Positions 24,561 through 34,972 of a DNA stretch of 64,000 bases are shown in pieces (the stretch's first letter is position 1; each line of letters opens with the position of its first letter). Origin of the DNA: Niallia circulans NBRC 13626. GTDB lineage: Bacteria > Bacillota > Bacilli > Bacillales > Cytobacillaceae. The notes below the pieces were generated by a model that was given only the letters and a program-made list of their open reading frames with translations, made no database searches and was not told the DNA's origin. The DNA is taken from positions 186,001 through 250,000 of the forward strand of contig NZ_BCVE01000007.1 of the NCBI RefSeq assembly GCF_001591585.1. Reading direction: 5' to 3'. A program made the position numbers and the translations under genes.

Positions 24561-26186
24561 TTAAAAAGGAAGTCTTAGTTTTTGTTTTATTTTAAAAGCT
24601 TGCTCTCCAAAAATGCGATAAACCAATTTGGAGCGGTAAGCTAAATAAACGTACATGAGGACTCCAAAAACAGCTACAATTACAACCATTAATAAAGAAG
24701 CTACAACAGACTCTGTTGATAAAAATAAACGGAGTAATGAATAGACAATATCTGTTATGATATACATCATTATCGAAAATCCAATGATGAGAATGCTTCT
24801 TCGAATAACTATTTTATAGGAATAATTTGCATATGCTTTTATTACTCCCAAATTAATTAAGATAGATACTGTATACCCTAATGAAGTTGCAAGGATAGCG
24901 CCATTTGTTTCCCATCTTTCTATGAACGGGATATTTAAGCTTAATTTAATTAAAATCCCTACTAATAAACTTAATATAGTAAATCGTTGCTCATTTAACC
25001 CTTGTAAGATGGACGCGGTAACTGGATAAAGGGAAAAAAGAATGGCAACAGGAGCATACAATCTTAGCACTTCTGCACCCATTAGAAGATCTTCTGTCCC
25101 ATAAAACAACCGATACACCGGCTCTGCTAGAACAGAAAGGCCAATACATGCTGGCAAAGTAATAAATAATAAGACTTGGAAAGTTTGATTTAAGTTTGTG
25201 GCAAGACCGGTATGATCCTCTTTTATAAAGGCTCTTGTAATCATTGGAATTAATGCCATTGAAAAACCAGTTGCAAGCGATACAGGAATAATAATGATTT
25301 TATGGGTTTGGTAATTAAAAATATTTAAGGCTGTTTCAGAAATTGAACTTAGCCCAATACTACTCATCGCACGGTTAAAAGTGACGGTATCGATTGCCTG
25401 AAATAAAGGATTCGCAACTCCCACGAAAACAAACGGAGCAGCAGACAAAAGAATTTCTTTATACATAGAGCGCAGACGAATATCTGTCTGCATGCCTTTA
25501 TCATATAATAAAAGATTATCATACTCGTCTTTACTTTTTCTCCAATACAATAACAGCACAGCAAGTCCCCCTATTGCTCCAACAAACGCAGCAAAAACGG
25601 AAATACTTACTGCTGTAATCAACTTTCCTTTTAATAAAAACAGAACAATAGCTGACCCGCCAAGTAAGAAAACAATCCGAACAATCTGCTCGATTACTGT
25701 CGAGACAGCTGAAGGTGCCATTGCATCATGTCCCTGAAAAAAGCCTCTGATTAAACTCATAAATGGAACGACAATCAACGCAAAGCTAACTGCGCGGATA
25801 ACTGTTGTAACCTGCCCTACGGTTGAGGTCAAGTCATCGTCTGATATAATAAGCCCGGCTAGAAAGGGAGCTGCTGCATATAAAGCTAAAAAAGACAGAA
25901 CCCCACTTGCCAGCATGATCATTAATCCTGACTTAAATAATCTTCTTCCAACTTTATATTCTCCCATTGCATTATATTTCGAAATAAATTTACTTACAGC
26001 CAATGGAATACCAGCTGTTGCAATACTTATTACAATAGTATAAGCTACATAAGAATATTGATATAGCACTGTCCCTTGTTTTCCGACAATCATATTGAAT
26101 GGTATAACATAAAATAAACCTAACGCTTTGGATATGATAGTCCCAAGTGTTAAAATAAATGTGCCTTTAAGCAATTTTGATGACAT
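24561..26186 (-). CDS. ytgP: Lipid II flippase YtgP (MurJ/MATE-type exporter)
   Basis: 541 residues with about 14 hydrophobic helices. Start SKLLKGTFILTLGTIISKALGLFYVIPF is typical of the polysaccharide-biosynthesis/MVF family. In B. subtilis YtgP acts as a MurJ-type flippase that moves lipid II across the membrane for wall assembly. AAGGAAGGG precedes ATG. Full length with no frameshift. SpoVB-type relatives share the fold, but the genomic place beside ytfP and ytzG supports YtgP. Confidence 0.92.
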   Translation of the reverse strand: MSSKLLKGTFILTLGTIISKALGLFYVIPFNMIVGKQGTVLYQYSYVAYTIVISIATAGIPLAVSKFISKYNAMGEYKVGRRLFKSGLMIMLASGVLSFLALYAAAPFLAGLIISDDDLTSTVGQVTTVIRAVSFALIVVPFMSLIRGFFQGHDAMAPSAVSTVIEQIVRIVFLLGGSAIVLFLLKGKLITAVSISVFAAFVGAIGGLAVLLLYWRKSKDEYDNLLLYDKGMQTDIRLRSMYKEILLSAAPFVFVGVANPLFQAIDTVTFNRAMSSIGLSSISETALNIFNYQTHKIIIIPVSLATGFSMALIPMITRAFIKEDHTGLATNLNQTFQVLLFITLPACIGLSVLAEPVYRLFYGTEDLLMGAEVLRLYAPVAILFSLYPVTASILQGLNEQRFTILSLLVGILIKLSLNIPFIERWETNGAILATSLGYTVSILINLGVIKAYANYSYKIVIRRSILIIGFSIMMYIITDIVYSLLRLFLSTESVVASLLMVVIVAVFGVLMYVYLAYRSKLVYRIFGEQAFKIKQKLRLPF

Positions 26187-26495
26187 AAAATCCCTTCCTT
26201 AAACGAAGCTCTCTTAAAACGTTACACAAATAAGTATTTTACCATGAAAATAGGCAATAAAATATATTCGACTAAAAGTAAATATGAACATTTTCTAACA
26301 CACTATTAGTAGTGTACCCTTTCTTAAAAAGAAACGCTACTTTTAATAAAAAGCATGATGCTGATATGGCTCACAATAAAAGGAAATAACCTCTTTTTTA
26401 AATAAATGAGTCACTGACATATTCCTTTAAAAGATAGATACAAACTAAAATAATAGCAAAAAAAACGATACTTCTTCAAGAAAGTAGGATGTAAT
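26187..26495. other. Divergent intergenic region ytgP/ytfP
   Basis: 309 bases. A possible extended -10 for ytgP lies at 26236-26244 and a small dyad CACTATTAGTAGTG at 26301-26314. No clear ytfP promoter is seen. Confidence 0.45.
26236..26244 (-). promoter_or_regulatory. Possible extended -10 of ytgP
   Basis: TGGTAAAAT on the minus strand, about 50 bases before the ytgP start, without a good -35. Confidence 0.35.
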
Positions 26496-27764
26496 ATGCA
26501 ATATGATGTAATCGTGATTGGCGGAGGACCATCAGGATTAATGGCTGCAATTGGAGCGGCGGAACAAAAGGCGAAAGTATTACTAATCGATAAGGGAAAT
26601 AAGCTTGGCAGAAAATTAGCAATTTCAGGAGGAGGCCGTTGTAACGTGACCAACCGGCTTCCAATAGAGGAAATTATAAAACATATTCCCGGAAATGGTC
26701 GTTTTCTCTACAGTGGATTTTCTGAATTTAACAATGAAGATATTATCGCTTTTTTCGAAAACCTGGGAATTGCTTTAAAGGAAGAAGATCATGGAAGAAT
26801 GTTTCCTGTCTCTAACAAAGCACAATCAGTCGTAGATGCCTTATTAAGCGAACTAGATAGATTAGGGGTAACCATTCAGACAAATTCCCCAGTTAAGACA
26901 GTTAACTATCATGAAAATAAAACAAAAACGGTGATTCTACAAAATGGTGAAACTAAAACCTGTAAGTCACTAATCATTGCAGTTGGTGGTAAATCTGTTC
27001 CACATACTGGTTCTACAGGGGATGGTTATGCATGGGCTAAAAAAGCAGGGCATACAATAACGGATTTATTTCCAACAGAAGTACCTATCACTTCGAAAGA
27101 AGCATTTATTCAAAATAAAACCTTACAAGGGGTTTCGCTAAGAGATGTAGCATTAAGTGTGCTTAACCCAAAAGGCAAGCCTATTATTACCCATCAAATG
27201 GATATGATTTTCACCCACTTTGGCATTAGCGGCCCAGCTGTATTACGCTGCAGCCAATTTGTCGTGAAGGCAAAGAAAAAATGGAATTTAGAGGAAGTGA
27301 AAGTTTCCATTGATTCATTTCCAGATAAAAAAGAAGAAAAGCTTTTACAAGATACAATGAAATTACTAAAAACTGAACCAAAGAAAGCAATTAAAAATAC
27401 GTTAAAAGGTCTATTGATAGAGCGCTATTTATTATATTTGCTGGAGCTAGCAAATATCGATCCAGCTGCTCCATGTGCGACTATTTCTCAAGATAAAATA
27501 AGAGTATTTGTTGGTCTATGTAAAGCTTTCACCTTTGATGTAAACGGAACGTTACCGATAGAAAAAGCTTTTGTCACTGGCGGTGGTGTATCTATTAAGG
27601 AAATTGCACCTAAGACAATGGAATCGAAAATGACGGAAGGATTATTCTTCTGTGGTGAAATATTAGATATTCACGGATATACTGGAGGTTATAATATTAC
27701 ATCAGCTTTTGTAACGGGAAGGCTGGCAGGTGTCAATGCTGCTTCAGTTGCTAAAAGCGAGTAA
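26496..27764 (+). CDS. ytfP: YtfP, FAD-dependent oxidoreductase (HI0933/BaiN-like)
   Basis: 422 residues. The N-terminal dinucleotide loop [16 protein letters not shown] and the family mark [13 protein letters not shown] are present. The C-terminal [16 protein letters not shown] segment closes the FAD site. The family is a flavoprotein of unclear substrate; some members act on unsaturated steroid-like rings, which need not apply here. AGGATG lies before ATG. It is a single gene with its own terminator. Confidence 0.92.
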   Translation: MQYDVIVIGGGPSGLMAAIGAAEQKAKVLLIDKGNKLGRKLAISGGGRCNVTNRLPIEEIIKHIPGNGRFLYSGFSEFNNEDIIAFFENLGIALKEEDHGRMFPVSNKAQSVVDALLSELDRLGVTIQTNSPVKTVNYHENKTKTVILQNGETKTCKSLIIAVGGKSVPHTGSTGDGYAWAKKAGHTITDLFPTEVPITSKEAFIQNKTLQGVSLRDVALSVLNPKGKPIITHQMDMIFTHFGISGPAVLRCSQFVVKAKKKWNLEEVKVSIDSFPDKKEEKLLQDTMKLLKTEPKKAIKNTLKGLLIERYLLYLLELANIDPAAPCATISQDKIRVFVGLCKAFTFDVNGTLPIEKAFVTGGGVSIKEIAPKTMESKMTEGLFFCGEILDIHGYTGGYNITSAFVTGRLAGVNAASVAKSE

Positions 27765-27770
27765 AAAATA

Positions 27771-27811
27771 AGCAGAGGTGCTTTCCATAAAGTCACTCTG
27801 CTTTTTATTTT
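27771..27811 (+). terminator. Terminator of ytfP
   Basis: AGCAGAGgTG pairs with CAcTCTGCT, followed by TTTTTATTTTT. Confidence 0.85.
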
Positions 27812-27819
27812 TCTCTTTT

Positions 27820-28002
27820 TTAAGTTCTGTAAATAATCATGGAGGAGAAACAATAGATTTGATCCTCCTCATCCTCTTGCATGGCCGCGACATTGTATTT
27901 GATATCGATTAATTTCTTCTCATCTATTTTCTGTAAAAATTTATTCATCTGTAATTCTAGATCCTTCTCGTGCTCTTGATCAAATAATTTTACTTTAATC
28001 AT
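27820..28002 (-). CDS. cse60: Sporulation protein Cse60
   Basis: 60 residues, start MIKVKLFDQEHEKDLE and end IYCFSSMIIYRT, matching the small Cse60 (YteV) family. B. subtilis makes it under sigma E in the mother cell; the function is unknown. GGGAGAGGAAG lies before ATG. Upstream DNA is AT-rich; TCTACAAAAT could be a sigma-E -10-like box, but I am not sure. Its presence supports a spore-forming host. Confidence 0.85.
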   Translation of the reverse strand: MIKVKLFDQEHEKDLELQMNKFLQKIDEKKLIDIKYNVAAMQEDEEDQIYCFSSMIIYRT

Positions 28003-28186
28003 CTTTTCTTCCTCTCCCTATTATTTTGTAGATTATAATTAAAGGATAGACAAAATTCTTACTATTCAATCAATTTCACGAAAACTTTTAACTTTCTTTT
28101 AATTTCTTAAAAAACTATTCTTATACTTTCATAGTGTAGACACTTTTAGCTTTCATTTAAGTTTTATGTATAAACGAAGTCCATAT

Positions 28187-28235
28187 AAAAAAGCTCAAAG
28201 AATGAAGGTAAATAATACCTTATCTTTGAGCTCTT
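28187..28235 (-). terminator. Terminator of the rhodanese gene
   Basis: On the minus strand AGCTCAAAGA pairs with TCTTTGAGCT, with inner AAGGTA/TACCTT and a TTTTTT tail. Confidence 0.88.
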
Positions 28236-28260
28236 TCGCTTATATTAAGCTTATCAGCCT

Positions 28261-28566
28261 TTAAATTGTTTTGCCATGCCAATTTAGCATGCCGCCTTCC
28301 ATATTTACCACTTTGTAGCCTTGGTCTTGCAAATAGTAACATACATTTTCGCTTCGTCTGCCTGAGCGGCAAATCATGATATATTCTTTATCTTTTGAAA
28401 AGTAATCTAAATTTTCAGGGATGCTATTCATCGGAATGTGTTTTGCTCCAGGAATAATTCCTTCTGCTACTTCTTCGTCTTCCCGAACATCAACTAATTC
28501 TAGCTTTTCTTCATTAGTCAGCTTTTCCTCTAATTCCTCAGTAGTAATTGTTTTTATCGTATCCAT
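28261..28566 (-). CDS. ytwF: Rhodanese-like sulfurtransferase
   Basis: 101 residues, a single rhodanese domain. The active-site loop is CRSGRR with Cys66, which carries the persulfide. DVREDEEVAEGIIPGAKHIP is the usual N-terminal signature. It may pass sulfur to thiolated tRNA or cofactors; the acceptor is unknown. AGGAGGAAAT lies before ATG. It stands alone between cse60 and leuS, as ytwF does in B. subtilis. Confidence 0.88.
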   Translation of the reverse strand: MDTIKTITTEELEEKLTNEEKLELVDVREDEEVAEGIIPGAKHIPMNSIPENLDYFSKDKEYIMICRSGRRSENVCYYLQDQGYKVVNMEGGMLNWHGKTI

Positions 28567-28674
28567 TTTATTTCCTCCATTATCACCTTTTATACTGTGT
28601 ATATAGTTTCTCTCATTGTAATATAGATTATATGACTATGTTATGCAATTAGTCTGCCTAATTGACAGAAAGAG

Positions 28675-28706
28675 GAGGCTGTCAAAAAAGACAGCCTCTT
28701 CCCTTT
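28675..28706. terminator. Terminator of leuS
   Basis: GAGGCTGTC pairs with GACAGCCTC around AAAAAA/TTTTTT. The tail on the minus side is only moderately T-rich (CTCTTTCTG). Confidence 0.65.
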
Positions 28707-31126
28707 TAATTTGCAACGATATTAACTAATTTACCAGGAACAGCAATAACTTTACGTACTTGCTTGCCATCAATTTGCTCTTTAACTTGGCTATCCTCCA
28801 TAGCAATCTGCTCTAGAGCATCTTTATTAGCATCCGCCGGAACCATTAGTTTCGCTTTCACTTTACCGTTAATTTGAATGACAATTTCGACTTCATCATC
28901 AACCAATTTTGCCTCATCATATGCTGGCCATGCTTCATAGGCAATGGATTGGTTAGAACCAGTAATGATCTGCCATAGCTCTTCTGTAATATGTGGGCAA
29001 ATTGGAGAAAGCAATTTCACGAATCCTTCCACATATTTCTTCGGAATACGATCTGCTTTATAACATTCATTGATAAACACCATCATTTGCGAAATGGCCG
29101 TATTGAAGCGAAGTGCTTCAAAATCCTCTGTTACCTTTTTCACTGTTTGATGATAAATTTTATCTAGCGCCTTCATTTCCTCTATATCTTGAACTTTAGA
29201 AGTAAGCTCTCCATTATCATCCACTAACAATCGCCAAATTCGATCTAGGAATCTTCTTGAACCATCAAGTCCATTTGTTGACCATGCAATTGCAGCATCT
29301 AATGGTCCCATAAACATTTCATACAGACGAAGTGTATCTGCACCATGACTAGCTACAATTTCATCTGGATTTACGACATTTCCTTTTGATTTACTCATTT
29401 TTTCATTATTTTCACCGAGGATCATTCCTTGGTTGTATAATTTTTGGAATGGTTCTTTCGTAGGAACAACACCTAAATCATAAAGTACTTTATGCCAGAA
29501 GCGTGCATATAGAAGATGCAAGACAGCGTGTTCTACTCCACCGATATACATATCGACTGGAAGCCATTCTTTAATTTTTTCAGGATCAGCAATCTGCTCG
29601 TTATTTTTTGGATCAATATAACGCAAGTAATACCAGCTGCTTCCAGCCCATTGCGGCATGGTATTTGTTTCACGTCTGCCTTTTTTTCCAGTAACAGGAT
29701 CTACAACGTTTACCCATTCTGAAATATTTGCTAACGGAGATTCACCTGTTCCAGATGGCTTAATTTCAGATGTTTCTGGAAGTGTCAAAGGTAATTCCTC
29801 TTCTGGAACACCTGTCATTGTGCCATCTTCCCAATGGATAATAGGAATTGGCTCGCCCCAATAGCGCTGGCGGCTAAATAGCCAATCACGAAGTCTGTAA
29901 GTGATTTTCTTCGTTCCTATTTCTTTCCCTTCTAACCAAGTAATCATTTTGACAATAGCTTCTTCTTTATTTAAACCATTTAGAAAATCAGAATTTACAT
30001 GTTCCCCATCACCAGTATAGGCCTCTGTTTCTACATTTCCTCCAGCTACCACTTCTTTAATTGGTAAACCAAATGTTTTAGCAAATTCATAGTCTCTTTC
30101 ATCATGTGCAGGTACAGCCATAATACTTCCTGTACCGTAGCTGACAAGGACATAATCAGCGATCCAGATTGGCATTTTTTCGCCATTTGCTGGATTGATT
30201 GCGTAAGCACCAGTAAATACACCCGTCTTCTCTTTCGCTAAGTCCGTTCTTTCTAAATCACTCTTACTTTTAACCTTTTCTAAGTAAGCTTCTACAGCTG
30301 CCTTTTGCTCTGAAGTTGTAATTTTCTCTACTAAAGCATGTTCAGGAGCAAGCACAGCATAAGTTGCACCAAATAATGTATCCGGTCTTGTTGTAAAGAC
30401 AGTGAATGTCTCATCATGATTGTCAATTTGGAAGGTAACTTCTGCTCCTTCTGAACGGCCAATCCAATTTCTTTGCATTTCTTTAATACTTTCTGGCCAA
30501 TCTACTTCATCTAAATCTTCTAACAAACGATCAGCATATGCTGTTATTTTTAATACCCATTGACGCATCGGACGTCTTTCAACTGGATGTCCACCACGTT
30601 CACTCTTACCATCAATAACTTCTTCATTAGCTAAAACCGTTCCTAATGCTGGACACCAATTTACTGCTACTTCATCAACATAAGCTAAGCCCATTTCATA
30701 CAATTTGAGAAAAATCCATTGTGTCCACTTATAATATTCTGGATCTGTTGTGTTAATTTCGCGATCCCAATCATAGGAAAAGCCTAATGATTTAATTTGA
30801 CGTCGGAATGTGTCGATGTTTTTTTGTGTAAATTCAGCTGGATGGTTACCCGTATCCAGCGCATATTGTTCTGCAGGTAAACCAAATGCATCCCACCCCA
30901 TTGGATGAAGAACATTAAAATCCTGCATCCTTTTCATACGAGAGAGAATATCTGTTGCTGTATAGCCTTCTGGATGCCCAACATGCAGCCCTGCTCCAGA
31001 TGGGTATGGAAACATGTCTAAAGCATAAAACTTTTTCTTGCTTTTTTCTTCACTTGTTTTAAAAGTCTTGTTTTCTTCCCAAAACTTTTGCCATTTCTGT
31101 TCTATTTTCTGATGATTAAAACTCAT
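28706..31126 (-). CDS. leuS: Leucyl-tRNA synthetase
   Basis: 806 residues, the normal bacterial length. The class I ATP motifs are HVGHPEGYT near the N-terminus and KMSKSKGNV towards the C-terminus. The editing domain ([20 protein letters not shown]) and the C-terminal [11 protein letters not shown] tail are intact. The ATG at 31126 has GGGAGG eight bases upstream. It is controlled by the T-box leader directly before it. Confidence 0.98.
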   Translation of the reverse strand: MSFNHQKIEQKWQKFWEENKTFKTSEEKSKKKFYALDMFPYPSGAGLHVGHPEGYTATDILSRMKRMQDFNVLHPMGWDAFGLPAEQYALDTGNHPAEFTQKNIDTFRRQIKSLGFSYDWDREINTTDPEYYKWTQWIFLKLYEMGLAYVDEVAVNWCPALGTVLANEEVIDGKSERGGHPVERRPMRQWVLKITAYADRLLEDLDEVDWPESIKEMQRNWIGRSEGAEVTFQIDNHDETFTVFTTRPDTLFGATYAVLAPEHALVEKITTSEQKAAVEAYLEKVKSKSDLERTDLAKEKTGVFTGAYAINPANGEKMPIWIADYVLVSYGTGSIMAVPAHDERDYEFAKTFGLPIKEVVAGGNVETEAYTGDGEHVNSDFLNGLNKEEAIVKMITWLEGKEIGTKKITYRLRDWLFSRQRYWGEPIPIIHWEDGTMTGVPEEELPLTLPETSEIKPSGTGESPLANISEWVNVVDPVTGKKGRRETNTMPQWAGSSWYYLRYIDPKNNEQIADPEKIKEWLPVDMYIGGVEHAVLHLLYARFWHKVLYDLGVVPTKEPFQKLYNQGMILGENNEKMSKSKGNVVNPDEIVASHGADTLRLYEMFMGPLDAAIAWSTNGLDGSRRFLDRIWRLLVDDNGELTSKVQDIEEMKALDKIYHQTVKKVTEDFEALRFNTAISQMMVFINECYKADRIPKKYVEGFVKLLSPICPHITEELWQIITGSNQSIAYEAWPAYDEAKLVDDEVEIVIQINGKVKAKLMVPADANKDALEQIAMEDSQVKEQIDGKQVRKVIAVPGKLVNIVAN

Positions 31127-31159
31127 CTTAAATCCTCCCATAAAGTTGTTTTGACCAAA

Positions 31160-31405
31160 ATAAAAAGCCGCTCATCCCAAATAGGGACGAGAGGCATTAT
31201 GTATAATCTCCCGCGGTACCACCCACAATTAGTGAATAAATCACTCGCTTCATTATCCTTTAACGCAGGTGTACGGCAAGCATTACTAAAAGTTCACACT
31301 TGCAACTCAAAGGTGAGTTCAAGATGTTTTTGACTGACTTGCACCATCCGTCAGTTCTCTTCTTTCAAAAGGGCATCTTTACTATTCCTTATCCGTGTTG
31401 ATTAC
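31160..31405 (-). promoter_or_regulatory. T-box leader, leucine-type, controlling leuS
   Basis: The antiterminator mark TGGGTGGTACCGCG is present on the minus strand. Stem I is closed by CAAC..AAGG with CCTT..GTTG. Its AGTA loop-E motif faces GAACTCACC, in which CTC is the leucine specifier codon followed by A. The terminator is GCCtCTCGTCCC / GGGATGAGcGGC with five Ts. Uncharged tRNA-Leu would let leuS be transcribed. Confidence 0.93.
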
Positions 31406-31420
31406 TTATATATGTTTTTT

Positions 31421-31449
31421 ATTGTATTGTATTTTAATGTATGTTGCAA
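31421..31449 (-). promoter_or_regulatory. Sigma-A promoter of leuS
   Basis: On the minus strand TTGCAA, 17 bases, TACAAT, starting just ahead of T-box stem I. Confidence 0.75.
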
Positions 31450-31611
31450 GTAGTTTTCAGATTAAGTAAATATTAATAAGAGAAATTAAATTATTCGTTT
31501 TGTAACTTAATAATAGTCAAACATTCATTAGAATTTTGCCATTTTCATTTTAAACCCATCTTCTTGACATCACATCAATGACTAAAACTACATGAACAAT
31601 TTTTTATAGAC

Positions 31612-31740
31612 TTACTTATAGATCCTCTTTATATACTTTATTTCTTTAGCCTCAGCTCTTCTTTTGTCATTGTATTCACACAAAGCAACTAATTCTGCTT
31701 GAGGAAGCAACGCATAAACTTCAGCATGATAGGTACCCAT
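31612..31740 (-). pseudogene. Relic of a Gfo/Idh/MocA-type oxidoreductase N-terminus
   Basis: An open stretch of 42 codons reads MGTYHAEVYALLPQ and then AELVALCEYNDKRRAEA, the typical first helix and second strand of the NAD(P)-binding fold in Gfo/Idh/MocA enzymes. The expected strand before it and everything after about residue 40 are missing. There is no ribosome site. It lies downstream of GNAT and nanE, in keeping with a decayed sugar locus. The remaining 31450-31945 DNA shows nothing else I can read. Confidence 0.5.
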
Positions 31741-31945
31741 CTAACTCTCAGCTTGTTTTCATTATTTCCAATGCCTACACAATTTAATCACATATATTAT
31801 TCTTATTGCAGCTAACTCCGTACCTGTTTCAATAGTTTAGTTTACAATTAAAGACTACTTGAGCACTTTCAGTGGAAAGCAACCGTTAAATTCTCCAAAA
31901 AAGGATTATTCAGATTCAAGTAGTTACTTAAATTTTAAAATTGGC

Positions 31946-32497
31946 TCACTTTAATATTTTTCGGTCTAAAGTATCCTCTAATAAGGACCAAGCTTCATGA
32001 CAGCTTGGAGCTTTGATAAACGGTTTAAACCCATAGTTTAAGTACATATTAACTGCTTGGTAACTTGTTGTTTGCGATGTAAGGTAGGCTTTTGAGTGAT
32101 ATTTAGCCAAGATATTCATCGCCTCGCTTAGTAAAGGTTTGGAGAGTTTCTGTCCTTGATATGCAGGGACAATTCCTACCCAATGAATTCTTCCTGTTAT
32201 TTCTCCATCTCCTTTTAAGTCACCATACCATGCCGTTGTTGTTCCAATCACTTCTCCCTTTTTATTCTCGATGAACAAGCATCTATTTGTCATTTCATCA
32301 ATATATGGTCCAAATTCTTTATAAAAATGCGCTAGAGCAGCTTCTTTGCTTTCAAATTCATCTACACTCGCCTCCACAAACGCCCAATGATGTTCGTCAC
32401 CTTTTTCAAATAACCTAATTCGAAATTCAGCTGGAAGCGGGTATTGCGGAATATGCGACAAATCTTTTATCACCATACTAAGTGGAATTCTTTTCAT
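31946..32497 (-). CDS. GNAT-family N-acetyltransferase
   Basis: 183 residues. The acetyl-CoA motif IHWVGIVPAYQGQKLSKPLL is at about residues 105-124, and QAVNMYLNYGFKP ends the fold. The substrate is unknown. An AAGGAGC site precedes ATG. It follows nanE by 63 bases, so it probably belongs to the same transcript, which hints at an amino-sugar substrate but does not prove one. Confidence 0.8.
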   Translation of the reverse strand: MKRIPLSMVIKDLSHIPQYPLPAEFRIRLFEKGDEHHWAFVEASVDEFESKEAALAHFYKEFGPYIDEMTNRCLFIENKKGEVIGTTTAWYGDLKGDGEITGRIHWVGIVPAYQGQKLSKPLLSEAMNILAKYHSKAYLTSQTTSYQAVNMYLNYGFKPFIKAPSCHEAWSLLEDTLDRKILK

Positions 32498-32560
32498 TTG
32501 AATCAGCTCCTTTTATAATTGATTGTCTATCTTAAATCTCGACAAGACACCTTATGTATT

Positions 32561-33232
32561 TTAGCTGTTCATACCCTTTACAAATCGTTTAGTTATTTCC
32601 TGAGGACGTGTAATCGCTCCACCTACTACAACAAAAAAAGCACCAAGCTCTAATGCCTTTCTGGCATCTTCTGGCGTTTCAATTCTCCCCTCAGCTATGA
32701 TAGGAACGTTTACTGCTTTAACAAGATTCTCTAATAATTCAAAGGCTGGACCATTTTTCAAATGTTGCGTTTTCACTGTATATCCAGCTAGGGTAGTACC
32801 AACGAAATCGCAACCCATAGTCTCTGCACGTATACCTTCCTCTAGCGTGGAAACATCCGCCATCACTTTTTTGTTAAGGTTATCCTTTATAAAATCAATT
32901 AATTCCTGTAAATCTTCTGCCCTTGAACGGTCGGTTGCATCTATCGCAATAATGTCGGCGCCCGCATCAGCCACAAGCTGTGCATCTGCCTTAGTTGTGG
33001 TAATAAATGCATCATAGCCTGGATAATGTTTTTTTAGAATCCCTATAATAGGTAAATCTACTTTCTCTTTAATTCTTTTGATATCCGAGTAACCGTTTGC
33101 TCTGATTCCTACAGCTCCCCCTATTTTTGCAGCAAGCGCCATTGCTGCCATAAATTCTGAACCATGTAATGGCTCAGAATCCAATGCCTGGCAAGAAACG
33201 ATTAATCCTCCCTTTAGTTTCTCAATCATCAA
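32561..33232 (-). CDS. nanE: N-acetylmannosamine-6-phosphate 2-epimerase
   Basis: 223 residues of the NanE family, a TIM barrel that converts ManNAc-6-P to GlcNAc-6-P in sialic-acid and N-acetylmannosamine use. Typical segments: CQALDSEPLHGSEFMAAMA, GAVGIRANGY, DIIAIDATDR, FVGTTLAGYT, IIAEGRIETPEDA and FVVVGGAITRP. GAGGAGT lies before ATG. The usual partners nanA, nanK and a transporter are not in this window; the regulator just upstream is broken and the oxidoreductase downstream is a relic. Confidence 0.92.
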   Translation of the reverse strand: MMIEKLKGGLIVSCQALDSEPLHGSEFMAAMALAAKIGGAVGIRANGYSDIKRIKEKVDLPIIGILKKHYPGYDAFITTTKADAQLVADAGADIIAIDATDRSRAEDLQELIDFIKDNLNKKVMADVSTLEEGIRAETMGCDFVGTTLAGYTVKTQHLKNGPAFELLENLVKAVNVPIIAEGRIETPEDARKALELGAFFVVVGGAITRPQEITKRFVKGMNS

Positions 33233-33253
33233 ATTACTCCTCTCGTGAATATA

Positions 33254-33612
33254 CTAGTATGCTTTGTCAACCACTGCTTTTGCAGTCGCTTCTCTATATT
33301 TCAATGCTTTTTCTTTTAACCGATTCTCACCCTCAAGCATAACATATCAATGACAATAATTGGGTAAACTTTGTCGACAAGGAACCGCCTCGAAGTACAC
33401 TTTCTCTCGTTCCTGTTAATAAAACATCATCTACTTTCTTTGTAATGGGAGAACGTGTAAAGTGCGTAATAGATATAATTTTTGTGTTTTCTTCTGTTAA
33501 TTCGGCTGCAAGCAGCGCATGGACTGCTTATTCACCGTATAAACGAAATTGTTCGGTAATCTCTTGTTTTTTTTACTAGACCATCGACAAAAGCTGTTGT
33601 TAACTGGTTCAT
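33254..33612 (-). pseudogene. Broken RpiR/MurR-type regulator (SIS domain)
   Basis: On the minus strand, after MNQLTTAFVDGLVKKT, the frame is lost. It resumes with AAELTEENTKIISITHF, RSPITKKVDDVLL and TRESVLRGGSLSTK, the sugar-phosphate (SIS) part of RpiR regulators, and then shifts again to VLEGENRLKEKALKYRE as the C-terminus. The DNA-binding domain is largely absent and at least two frame breaks are present. It directly precedes nanE, where a MurR-like repressor is normally found. Confidence 0.75.
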
Positions 33613-33783
33613 AGGAAAGACCCTCTTACTTTGAATTTGTGTGTGGAACAACTTAATTCTACAAGAAAAAAGGTCTTCCTTTTTGTATTTATTCATTTAC
33701 ATACGGTACTTAGTACGCTCTTGTAAAAACTAGGTTCACTACTTCTTTTATAATATGCCTATATTTCCTTTAAGGTTATATCA

Positions 33784-34950
33784 TTACCATTTCTTTACCC
33801 ACTCAGCTACTAATTGAAGTAAATTTCTATCTTGGTTTCTACCAGCTATAAAAGAAAGACCTACTGGTACTCCATTGCTTGTAGTTAATGGTATGTTCAC
33901 TTGGGGGAAACCTGTTAATCCTGCTATACAGCATAACTGAAAGGTTTGCTTTCTTCTTTCTTCTAATTCATAAACAGGTAGATTTAAAAGAGGTGCGATT
34001 CCTGGAGCTGTAGGAATGATCAAAACTGCATCATCTTTAAGCAGTTCTTCCATTCTTTGCTGAATTTTACGTCTCAACTGATGATATGGTGCTAAATCTT
34101 CGTCTTTTATAGTACTAGCCCACTTAAATCTTTCTGCTATTCCCGGACCAAACGTAGGCTTTGCTTTTTGAATCCATTCTCCATGCTCTTGCCAAATTTC
34201 TCTGCCCTGCAGCATTCTAAAGACTTCAGACCACTCATGTAGTCCTTCTTCTGCTATAACCGTTGTTACGTAATTAGGTACCGACTGTTCTAATTTCTCC
34301 AATAAAGGAGCAAAAGCTTTATGTACTTCTTGGTCGGCCAATGCCCATGCATCACTTCCCATGATAAATCTCGTAAAAGAGCCGTCTCTTTGGACAGGTA
34401 AAAGTACTTTTCCAACTTCATTTAGAATTTCTGCGTCATTTGCCATCCATCCAACGGTATCAAAGCTTTTGGCAAGAGGGATGACTCCTTCTATATTCAC
34501 TACTCCATGGGAGGGGCGGATTCCATATATCCCACAATAAGAAGATGGAATTCTTATCGATCCTCCTGTATCTGTCCCTAAGGAAAAATCCGTCTGCTTA
34601 GCAGCAACCGTAACAGCTGAACCACTGGAGGAACCACCTGGAATTCTATTAGGAGACTTAGGATTGACTGGAGTTCCGTAATGAAAATTCTCTCCATTTA
34701 AACTATACATCAATTCATCTGTGATCGTTGTACCCTGCAGCCGGGCACCATTATTCAGCAAGCTAGTTATCACAGGTGCTGTTTCTTTAGCAGGGGGATG
34801 ACTAGAAAGCCAATCTGGATTTCCTGCAGAGGAAAGATAGTCCTTAATTGTAAAAACATCCTTTACAGCGAAAGTCAACCCATCCAAATTTCCTCGTTTT
34901 ATTGGTTTCAATGAAATATTTTTATCGATATATGCACCAAAATCGCTCAT
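33784..34950 (-). CDS. Amidase-signature family hydrolase
   Basis: 388 residues. The Ser-Ser-Lys triad is visible: Lys30 in FAVKDVF, the GGSSSGSAV loop, and the nucleophile in GTDTGGSIRIPSS. It cleaves a carboxamide, but the substrate is not indicated. It is shorter than GatA and lacks GatB/C partners, so it is not the tRNA amidotransferase. The start ATG follows GGAAGGGG. It lies 22 bases after the phosphatase gene, so the pair is an operon. Confidence 0.85.
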   Translation of the reverse strand: MSDFGAYIDKNISLKPIKRGNLDGLTFAVKDVFTIKDYLSSAGNPDWLSSHPPAKETAPVITSLLNNGARLQGTTITDELMYSLNGENFHYGTPVNPKSPNRIPGGSSSGSAVTVAAKQTDFSLGTDTGGSIRIPSSYCGIYGIRPSHGVVNIEGVIPLAKSFDTVGWMANDAEILNEVGKVLLPVQRDGSFTRFIMGSDAWALADQEVHKAFAPLLEKLEQSVPNYVTTVIAEEGLHEWSEVFRMLQGREIWQEHGEWIQKAKPTFGPGIAERFKWASTIKDEDLAPYHQLRRKIQQRMEELLKDDAVLIIPTAPGIAPLLNLPVYELEERRKQTFQLCCIAGLTGFPQVNIPLTTSNGVPVGLSFIAGRNQDRNLLQLVAEWVKKW

Positions 34951-34972
34951 TGATCACTGCCCCTTCCAATCA

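Noticed and set aside
31088-31333. 81-codon plus-strand frame opposite the leuS T-box
   Set aside because: The minus-strand T-box structure explains the sequence.
33784-34950. Amidase considered as GatA
   Set aside because: It is too short (388 residues) and gatC/gatB are absent; it is an isolated amidase-signature enzyme.
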